This document shows, in pieces, positions 56,866 through 64,000 of a stretch of 64,000 nt of DNA (its first letter is position 1; the number at the start of each line of letters is the position of its first letter). This stretch comes from Podocnemis expansa. Lineage: Eukaryota; Chordata; Testudines; Podocnemididae. The DNA lies in the NCBI GenBank assembly GCA_007922195.1, contig ML682231.1, positions 11,606-75,605 of the forward strand, written 5' to 3'. The notes beneath the pieces were generated by a model. That model made no database searches. It had not been told where the DNA came from and was given only the letters and a program-made list of their open reading frames with translations. Position numbers and translations under genes: made by a program.

Positions 56866-57498
56866 TTGAAAGGATAAGATTCCACCTAACCAAGTTTTTT
56901 AAACTTCTTCATTCCTGAAATAGATGAACACCATAGTGTGAATACACAGAATATGTTGCACTCAAGTTCATGTGAATGCATCTTCGTTTCTTTCATGATA
57001 GATTGTTTAGTGTTATGTGTAAACATTCTGGTTCATAACTTCAGGAAGTGCAACAATGTTCTCTGTATAGGGTTGTAAGCAGAATCCATTGCAATAAAGT
57101 AGCAGCAACATAGCAGAAAAACATATCCAGAAATTCTGTTCTTTCAGTCTATTTTTGTCTTGTTATTCACAACATTGTATAACTGTACCCCTCCTTTTTG
57201 ACTAGTCCATTATGGGCTTTGTCAGAAAAAGAAGGGAAACTACTTGCTCCAGTAAATGGCAGCCTGAATTTCTAAACTCTGCTAAAATGGTCATATGGGC
57301 AACAAAATTAATAACTGTACAGTGGAGACAGGGATATCAATAAGGTCTCTGTTGATAAAAGGCTCTACAATTTCAGGAAAGGTTAAATCATAGGATCAGG
57401 AGGAATTCTTAATTAAGAAGTATGTTTAAGTGAGGATTACTGTGTGGTTCTGACTAAACTGCATGCTAGTTTTTATTTGGCTAATGTCTGACATTGTG

Positions 57499-57691
57499 CA
57501 GGGGTCTCAAACTCAAATCACCATGATGGCCAGGCTGCATGAGGACCAGTACACTAGCCCGAGTGCTGCACCACTGAAACCTTTTCATACAGCAATATTG
57601 CAAATATGGGTAACAATGGTGTCATTGTGGGCCACAGGAAATAGCTTTAGAGGCTGCATGTGGCCAGTAGGCTGTGAGTTTGAGACCCCTG
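57499..57691. mobile_element. hAT-type MITE, sister of 10092-10301
   Basis: Starts CAGGGGTCTCAAACTCAAATC and ends GAGTTTGAGACCCCTG. The interior follows the 10092 copy (CTGCACCACTGAAACC, ATAGCTTTAG). Flanks ACATTGTG and ACATAGCA agree at 5 of 8 bases, so the TSD is decayed. Confidence 0.8.
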
Positions 57692-57814
57692 ACATAGCAT
57701 GACAAGAACTCAAGCACTAAATCTGCCTCTCAGGCCTCCAGTGAATTTGGAGGGTAGAAAAGAAAAATATTTCTAATTTAATTCTATTTTCTTGCTTTTT
57801 GCTTATTTACAGTC

Positions 57815-57980
57815 AATGTTTCCTCTAAGCTGATGATACAGCTGAGCAAGCTGTTGGATGCACTGGGGGAGCTGGCAGGCAGTAGGGAAGGGGCCCAGTG
57901 AGAGTCGGGGAGCTAGCAGGGAACTTGCTCAGCTGCTTCCAGAACTTGCTCAGCTGCATCATCGACTTAGAGGGAACATT
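57815..57980. repeat. 166-bp inverted end pair of the TIR element
   Basis: AATGTTTCCTCTAAGCTGATG at the left is the complement of the right TIR (CATCATCGACTTAGAGG...), and GCTGAGCAAG pairs with CTTGCTCAGC. It is either a small element at the right border or a duplicated terminus. Confidence 0.7.
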
Positions 57981-57990
57981 GGTTGGGTGC

Positions 57991-58427
57991 TGTGATTTTA
58001 CAAAAAACATGAAGATTCCTGGCAACCTGTGGCATATGCGTCCAAATCACTGACTGATACAGAGACTAGGTATGCACAGATTGAGAAGGAGCTTTTAGAA
58101 ATCTTGTTTGCCTGTGAGAGATTCAATCAGTATATTTATGGACAGAGAGTGGAAGTTGAAACAGATCACAAGCCCTTGATTGCATTATTTAACAAACCAC
58201 TAAATGATTGTACCTTAAGGATTCAAAGAATGATGATCAAACTGCAGAAATACAATTTAGTGGTGACCTACACACCTGGCAAATTTATGTTCACAGCAGA
58301 TGCACTTCCCAGAGCAGTAGCACCTATGGTACCTGAGAAGACACTGGAAACAGAAGTGCAAGCCTATGTAAATATGATTATGAGAGCAAATCCCATAACT
58401 AACGGAAGACTGCAATACATAAGAGAC
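57991..58427 (+). pseudogene. Gypsy RNase H
   Basis: Starts right after the TIR element. YASKSLTDTETRYAQIEKELL carries the conserved E of the T-E-x-x-Y-x-x-x-E-K-E-L-L pattern (about 58050-58110). VETDHKPLIALF supplies the Asp of the third active-site block (about 58155), and VTYTPGKFMFTADALPRA ends the domain. It would degrade the RNA of RNA-DNA hybrids. A TGA at 58428-58430 follows. Confidence 0.85.
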
Positions 58428-58430
58428 TGA

Positions 58431-59400
58431 GAAAGATAAATCATTGGGAATCCTCAAAGAAGTGATAATTAAAGGATGGCCTGAAATAATAAGCAGTTGC
58501 TCTTTAAGTATAAGAGACTATTGGAACTGCAGACATGAACTCACTGTGGTAGATGGGCTGATTTTCAAGGGTGGCAAGGTTGTAATTCCACAGAGCCTCT
58601 GAAAAGAAACGTTACAGAAGATTCATGAAAGTCAGTCAGGAACTGAGAAGTGCAAAGAACAAGCACAAGAGGTCATGTATTGGCTGCGGATCAATCACAA
58701 CATTATCAATGTGGTAAGAAACTGCTTTTCATGCTTGAAATACAGGCCATGCCAACAGACAGAGACACTGAGACTCCATCCTGTTCCACAGAGACCTTAT
58801 GAGAAGGTAGGTGTGGATTTATGTACCCGGCGTTCCAAAGATTACTTAATAGTCACTGAATATTACTCTTTATATCCAGAAATTTGCACTCTGAACAGTA
58901 CTAATAGTAATTCAGTGATCACTGGCATGAAGGGAATTTTCTCCAGACATGGAATTCCTGATGAGGTCTTCAGTGACAATGGGCCACAATTTTCAAGTGC
59001 AGAATTCAGGCAATTTGCCTCAGATTGAGATTTCATCATGAAATCTCCAGTCCAAATTACCCGCAATCAAATGGACTGGTGGAAAGGTATATATAGACAG
59101 TAAAGAACCTGATGAAAAAGACTTTTGAAAGTGGAGGTGATCTGTACACAGCATTTCTGGTCTACCAAAGTACGTCCCTGGAGGATGGCTTTTCTCCAGC
59201 TCAGCTGTTAATAGGAAGAAGGATCAGATCTAATTTACCTATTACTGATAACTTGCTGCAGTCTCAGAACAATGCTAACATTCGGAAGATAAAAGAAAAT
59301 CCAAAGTGGAAGCAGAAATATTATTTGATAGAAGGGCTTGTGATCTTCCCACCCCTTAACCCAGGTGATAGTGTGCATGAGGAAACACTTCTCTAATACC
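58431..59400 (+). pseudogene. Gypsy integrase, broken
   Basis: Integrase that would insert the cDNA. The zinc-binding H-H-C-C region is partly seen (IHESQSGTEKCKEQ, about 58620; CFSCLKYRPCQQ, about 58725). Catalytic blocks follow: VGVDL (first Asp, about 58810) and SDNGPQFSS (second Asp, about 58970). A TGA at 59026 and a frameshift follow, and the third block is read in another frame (NYPQSNGLVER, about 59060). A last open piece (59112-59396) holds YQSTSLEDGFSPAQLLIGRRI, a typical integrase C-terminal block. Several stops, so inactive. Confidence 0.82.
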
Positions 59401-59686
59401 TGGGGCCAAAGAGGTACTATTAAAAAACAGCTGCATCCACGGTCTTATGTGGTCCACACAGATCAAGGGGACACATTTTGACATAATCAGTGGGATCTAT
59501 GACTCATTCCAGAGAGTTCCAACACAGTGAAAGTTGAGGTAGATTTCTGGCATGCCTCCCCTGACTGATTCAATATCTTCAACGCATGGTAATGAAACCA
59601 TCAGAGAACAAGAGAACTCAGACCTGAATAAAGGACCAGTACTGAGAAGATCTAGTCGAGTCATCAAACATCCAGAAAAACTCATA

Positions 59687-60131
59687 GGTTATGTCCACAC
59701 ATACATCATTATTTCAAAATAAGTTATTTCAGAATGAGTTATTTTGAAATAAAGTCCTTATTTTGAAATAAGTTAATTCAAATTAAGAAAATGTTAATTC
59801 GAATTAAGGGAAAGCCTGCTTTCGAAACAGCTGTTATTTAAAAATGGTTATTTCAAAATAAGGCCATTTGGACATGTTGTTTTGAAACAGTTGTTTTGAA
59901 ACAATGGTGTTGTTTTGAAACAACATGTCCAAATGGCGTTATTTCAAAATAACCATTTTGAAATAACAGCCGTTTTGAAATGAATGGGGTTTAAGCTGTT
60001 TCGAAATGACGGTTCTTGTTTCGAAATGACAGAGCCCGTCATTTTGAAATAAGAAAACGTCATGTGGACCTAATTTTTTTTATTTTCAAATAACCAGTGT
60101 TATTTCAAAATAAAAGAGACGTGGACATACC
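59687..60131. mobile_element. Palindromic MITE in gypsy 3' region
   Basis: Starts GGTTATGTCCACAC and ends GTGGACATACC, flanked by CATA on both sides (59683-59686 and 60132-60135). Inner words are TTATTTTGAAATAA and TTGTTTTGAAACAA. Confidence 0.78.
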
Positions 60132-60346
60132 CATAGAGACTTGCTAGGATATGTGAGGGAATTAGGTGGTAAAGACTCACTTGAGAGTGATGTGCTATTA
60201 ACCTCTCCTCTCCAGGTAGTTCAGATCCTGGGTTTAGGAACTGTTCTTCTGCAAGTTTTTTAGATAGCTGTTTTGTGTAGTTACATGTTATTGCACGCAT
60301 CATTAGCTAGCTTTTATATGTGTCTAAGTGTTTACTTGTTTTCCTT

Positions 60347-60357
60347 AGAGGGGAAAA
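60347..60357 (+). other. Polypurine tract
   Basis: AGAGGGGAAAA lies immediately upstream of the 3' LTR, where plus-strand DNA synthesis of LTR retrotransposons is primed. Confidence 0.85.
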
Positions 60358-60561
60358 TGTAGTGATATGCTTGTAGAAGGTTGTGAATTTAGAGACACTC
60401 CCTAGCATGGACCAGTGTTGTGTGAATTGGGAGATGTGCTCCAGAGAAATTCTAACATTGCTGCTCCCAGGTACACACCTGGATACCTGTCTGTGTGATT
60501 AAAGTTCTATTCTTTACTCATTCAGCAGTATGATCTTTAATGAACCCTCGAGATCATTACA
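60358..60561 (+). mobile_element. Gypsy 3' LTR
   Basis: 204 bp, TGTAGTGATATGC...GATCATTACA. It carries GTGTGATTAAAGTTC, where the 5' LTR lacks 7 bp. TATAT follows at 60562-60566. Confidence 0.92.
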
Positions 60562-60566
60562 TATAT

Positions 60567-63120
60567 TAATAGATGACATGGTGTTTCTGATATTCCACAA
60601 CATAAAAGATGTGCATTTTGGGGAAAAACATTGTGTTTGAAAATGTTAATGAACAATTTTTAATTAGCATAGTATTATATATCATTTTACCATTAGTATG
60701 AACTTGTCCTAAATCAGGATCAGCTTACACATTTTTTAACACAGCTGTCTTTGCCCATTCTAGTTGCTAAGTAATTTTCAACAGCATGTTTAGTTCAAAT
60801 GTTAATCACGTATTCTAGCATTATCATTTCCCCTCCCAGTAGAGGTGTGGCCATAACATGATCTTTTGTCCAATTCATAGACCAATGCAAATATTGCTGT
60901 CCACGAGGTATTCCTGGGCTTGGAGCAAATGAAATGAAAGAAATATGCTACAGCACAATGGTGTCTGAAAACATGTACATGACCTGCTCCTTTGACAAAT
61001 TTCCAAGGAATTTTAGTACCATTGGTTTATCAGATTCTAAATTCATCCCCTTCTCTCTCCTTTCCGGTCAACTACCTGCTCCTTAATAATTTCCCATCTA
61101 CAGTTAAGGCTAACTGTCATCTCCATTAAATTCATACTGTTATGCTGGAGATCAGGCAATCAAACTACCTCACTGAAGCTGCTGAGTGCAATAGGTGCTT
61201 TTCATTCACACTAAATAAGGGAACAGTTAAAAGTCCTTTTGAAGGTTTAAGCAAAGGAAACACAACCGCATGCAAACCTAGGCAGTGGATAGGCTATGCT
61301 GTACAAAGAATTTCTTGGGGGTCTGAGAACAAATGCAGGGGTCGGGAATTGGTTAGACTGCAGCTGTGTGGGGAAGTGTATCCATGTGTGCATGACAGAG
61401 CGCAAAAAACTCCACAAAAGCACTCAGACCAGTAGCAGAATGTCAGATAACAGCAAGATTAAGACTTAGAGGATGGCTTTGAAGAAAAGATTTCTGGATA
61501 GAGCACTGGGTGGAAGAGGCTTGGAACTGTGAGCAAAGAAACTGTCTCCTTCAGTTTGACTCCTATTGCGGTCAGGAGACAGGACTTTGTGCATTCCTTG
61601 TAAATAAACAGAATTGCATCAAAGAAATATCCATTCTCCCAAACTAGTTTTTCCTCTTAAGGGAAACAACCTGCAAGATCCCATATATTGGCTAACTTCT
61701 CAGGTCAAAAAGAGGTAACACAACTGTATCATTGCCTCCGAGTCTCCACATTACTGGTGTAAACAAGATCAGATGAGTTCTCCCCTGAAAGCCAGTGATG
61801 ATCTGGGGGAGTTGAGGAGAGAAGGCTTCAGGACTAGACTGTATTTACATGAACACACCTACTCTGCTGAGGTATCCAGCTGACAGAACTGTTGCCAAAG
61901 GGATCAGTTTTGACTGGTGTTGGGTTCCAAATGACTTTAGTATTGAATGCAAGGGTAATGAAATGTTATTATTCTTATTGTATGAGTAAAGAGCAGCGGA
62001 ATTATACCTAACCTGTGTTAATTGAGAGATTCACCCTAAGCTGAACTGAACTTGTTAACAAGGAGGTTAGGATGCCAGAACCCAGTGGAAGGAAAGTGGG
62101 GGAGGCAGCAAATAGCCTTTATGCCTGGTAATGTGGGGTCCATATAAAAATCATAGGTACTACCTGACCTGTTCCTCTCACTTGAGGGACTTCCCTTCAC
62201 CAAGGGCTGTGTGGAACCTCAAGAGATGGTGTTGCAGAGTTTGCAGTAGAGAGGTAGGTGGTAGGAGAGGGTGAGAGCCAGTGGTGAAAAGCAGATGATG
62301 ATGTGGTGGTTCAAACAGCAACGTGATGAATGACAGTAGGGGAATAGATACAGCAAGCAGCAGCGTGAAGGTATTGCTTAGTGTCCCCCCCCTGATGTAA
62401 ACTCACAGGAACACATTTCTGGACTCTGGTTCTCCACTGACCAAGGGCAATAATTGTAGGTGGGGTGTGGCAGAGGGAGAGAAGAGGGAGTGGCATGTTG
62501 ACTTTTGCACCACAAGGTGAGAAATGGAGGGGAAAGACTGCCCAATGTACTTAGGAGTTTTGCTCCTGATTAGGTGCATTTGAATTGTGGTGGTTGTGTT
62601 TTTCCAAATTTAATGTCAGGTTCTTTTCCTCTGTTTATTAAAACCTTTCTCTGCTGAACACAGACTCCATGTTTGCAAGTGGGGAAGCATTGCCTTTTAG
62701 AGGAACCCAGGGGTTGTGTTTTATTTTCCCAGATTATTGGGGAGGGACTTGAGTTGCTTTTGTGTTTTATTGTTAAGAGAGAGCGCTGCATATTGAACAC
62801 AGTCCTTTTTGCTGCTGACAGCACCTGACAGAAGGATTACACTCTCTAACTTGTAGGGGAGAAAAAGAAAGAGGAAACACCACTGTTGAAAAGGAGGCTA
62901 CATAAATAACTATTTTTGCTCTTGACTTGTATAAAATTAGCTATTCTGTTCTAGAATCAGTTGTAAAGGCATTGTTTGTTTCTTTCTCTGTATAACTTAC
63001 CACCAAAGATCTGAACTACCCTATGTATTAACCTTAGAGTCTGTAGAGTGGCTTTTATTTAATTTAAGGATCAAACAATTCGATACCAGTTATGTAGTTT
63101 AATGTTGAATTAAATAGCAC
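60567..63120. other. Non-coding flank, no recognisable feature
   Basis: Unique-looking AT-rich sequence right of the gypsy element. It is the host continuation of 30787. Only chance frames are seen. The part from about 61.8 kb might belong to an LTR ending near CTATGACA (63470), but no start or TSD is identified. Confidence 0.5.
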
Positions 63121-63154
63121 CCTGAGTCAGAAGAAGTGGAAACACAGCCCCAGT

Positions 63155-63330
63155 CTGAGGCTGCTAATTGACTCCATCGGGCTGCCCAGCACTGACCTGA
63201 GGGTGCTTATTAACCCTGGCCACTGGGGCTGCCCAGCACTGATGCAAGGGCACTTATTGACTCTAGCCACTAGGAAGCACAACCCTTATGTAAGGATATT
63301 CTTTGATTCTGACTACTAAGCCACACAGCC
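63155..63330. repeat. Short tandem repeat of about 47 bp
   Basis: Roughly three units around GGGCTGCCCAGCACTGA, GGGTGCTTATTAACCCTGG and CCACTGGGG/CCACTAGG. The layout resembles the VNTR of the 1.46-kb LTR but the sequence differs. Confidence 0.6.
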
Positions 63331-63481
63331 CAGCTTGTAACCTTGAGACACATAGCTGAGGAGGGACAAATCAGGTAGACTGCATCTGCTGGGGTGCCAT
63401 GAAGTCCCATTAGTCCTATCCTTCCCCTCACCCACTGAGGGGGGGATAGGTGGGCTCAGCCTATGACAGAAGTTAATCCTT

Positions 63482-64000
63482 TGTTCTTCTTCAAGCGCTG
63501 CTCACATCATTCAGTTACAGGTGTCTACATGCTGCAGCGCATGATAGTTCAGAGAGTCTTTAGCCTTAGCCTATCAGTTCAGGGCACATGCCAATGCCCC
63601 CTCTGTGTCACGACCGCGGCTATATAGGTGACCATGACCCTGACCCTCCCAGTTCCTTTTTCCTCCCTCAGTGATGGTTTCAGATCAGCCAAAACTTGCA
63701 AAAGCAAGTGCCTGTCTTCCCTCCAAAATTAAAATGCCAGGCTTTAAACCGTGTCTGGTGCATTCCAAAGCTTTTCCACTCGACAATCCTCACAAGAAAT
63801 GCCTCGCGTGCCGGGGTGAGTCGCACCTCACTGCAAACTGCCTTATTTGCCAGTCCTTTAAAAGGAGGATTCTCAAAGACAAAGATCAGTGCCATGGCGT
63901 ACTCTTGCCGAGAACAACGCACCTGCCTCTGCTGCCACCCGAGCCTCTAGTGCTCTGCCGGCACCCTGAGCAACTCCTGAATTGGAGTCTCGGCACTGCC
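63482..64000 (+). mobile_element. DIRS-c, left part of a third DIRS element
   Basis: Begins TTGTTCTTCTTCAAGCGCTGCTC, the terminal sequence of DIRS-a and DIRS-b in the other orientation. A GGCTATATAGGTGACC core follows at about 63620, CCCAGTTCC at about 63646, then a gag frame. It continues beyond the window. Confidence 0.75.
63734..64000 (+). CDS. DIRS-c gag-like ORF1, 5' part, open to window end
   Basis: ATG at 63734 aligns with the gag start of DIRS-b (MPGFKPC). The 89 codons seen contain no stop. Residues about 23-39 form C-x2-C-x4-H-x4-C-x2-C (CLACRGESHLTANCLIC), the same zinc-binding spacing as DIRS-a. It is followed by a Lys/Arg-rich stretch (KRRILKDKDQ) and a Pro/Leu-rich part. The downstream half is outside the window. 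This is the least damaged DIRS gag start in the window; whether the element is intact cannot be told. Confidence 0.7.
   Translation, partial: MPGFKPCLVHSKAFPLDNPHKKCLACRGESHLTANCLICQSFKRRILKDKDQCHGVLLPRTTHLPLLPPEPLVLCRHPEQLLNWSLGTA

Larger units (their letters stand above)
55310..57980. mobile_element. TIR DNA element, 2.67 kb, 10-bp TSD
   Basis: Left end AATGTTCCCTCTAAG and right end CTTAGAGGGAACATT form a perfect 15-bp inverted repeat. GGTTGGGTGC flanks both sides (55300-55309 and 57981-57990), and the gypsy RNase H frame is continuous across the site when one copy is removed. A 9-10 bp TSD is more typical of Mutator-like elements than of hAT (8 bp), but a TSD of 8 plus chance matches is possible. 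An inner inverted copy of the end occurs at 57815. No transposase is seen; the length comes largely from nested repeats. Confidence 0.75.
30793..60561 (+). mobile_element. Ty3/gypsy-like LTR retrotransposon, 29.8 kb through nested insertions
   Basis: Two LTRs (30793-30989 and 60358-60561) in direct orientation bound the element, and TATAT flanks both sides (30788-30792 and 60562-60566). A primer binding site, a polypurine tract and fragments of gag, protease, RT, RNase H and integrase occur in the canonical Ty3 order on the plus strand. Own sequence is only about 4-5 kb; the rest is DIRS-a, a 4.9-kb hAT, DIRS-b, a 2.7-kb TIR element and a MITE. By eye the two LTRs differ at about 11 of 197 aligned positions plus one 7-bp indel. 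Every coding part is broken, so it is dead. The protein text resembles the K02A2.6-type gypsy-like elements common in vertebrates; the clade is not firmly assigned. Confidence 0.9.

Noticed and set aside
30793..60561. Reading the two LTRs as unrelated solo LTRs
   Set aside because: Matching TATAT flanks, a primer binding site after the left LTR, a polypurine tract before the right LTR, and ordered gag-pol parts between them argue for one element.

Overview
The window is a vertebrate genomic segment that I read as almost entirely transposable-element and unique non-coding DNA. I found no host gene, exon, tRNA gene or rRNA gene that I can support. The repeat mix is a long CR1 LINE ending in an ATTCTATG tail, DIRS-type and Ty3/gypsy-type retroelements, an RLE-type LINE, Penelope-like ends, hAT elements, palindromic MITEs and ERV-like solo LTRs. 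This points to a non-avian sauropsid, most likely a turtle; a crocodilian is less likely, and the species cannot be named from sequence alone.

Positions 1-30.8 kb: AT-rich unique DNA with scattered insertions. These are palindromic MITEs (1, 2.1, 8.3, 14.7, 15.4 and 18.3 kb), an old L3/CR1-like LINE with a younger CR1 inside it (4.7-6.7 kb), a hAT MITE with a perfect 8-bp target-site duplication (TSD) (10.1 kb), a 1.46-kb solo LTR inside an older LTR (10.7-13.0 kb), a pyrimidine-rich minisatellite (13.5-14.05 kb), a 781-bp solo LTR (20.5 kb), an 83-bp VNTR (22.0 kb), a CR1 copy with a 605-codon open reverse-transcriptase frame (22.5-24.5 kb), a DIRS terminus (24.6 kb) and microsatellites.

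Positions 30.8-60.6 kb: the key feature. One Ty3/gypsy-like LTR retrotransposon spans about 29.8 kb. Its LTRs are at 30793-30989 and 60358-60561, with matching 5-bp TSDs (TATAT), an initiator-tRNA-Met-type primer binding site and a polypurine tract. Its roughly 4-5 kb of own sequence (leader, gag, protease, RT, RNase H, integrase) is split by DIRS-a (about 31.1-40.7 kb), a 4.9-kb hAT element (40.8-45.8 kb), DIRS-b (47.07-54.59 kb), a 2.7-kb TIR element (55.3-58.0 kb) and a MITE (59.7-60.1 kb). The insertions carry their own insertions: an R4/R2-type LINE in DIRS-a, a solo LTR inside that LINE, a 1.49-kb solo LTR and a MITE in DIRS-b, and a Penelope-like fold-back with its own MITE inside the TIR element. 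Nesting is four levels deep, and many junctions are exact to the base.

Positions 60.6-64 kb: unique DNA, a short tandem repeat, then the start of a third DIRS element (DIRS-c) whose gag frame is open to the window edge.

All retroelement genes except the CR1 RT frame and the partial DIRS-c gag are visibly broken by stops, frameshifts or insertions. The value of the window lies in its insertion chronology and in several structural oddities: no-TSD insertion of DIRS-b, a 72-bp perfect inverted repeat at the DIRS-a end, a tRNA-like head on the R4-type LINE, decayed hammerhead-ribozyme-like motifs in the Penelope-like copies, and a TIR element with a 10-bp TSD.
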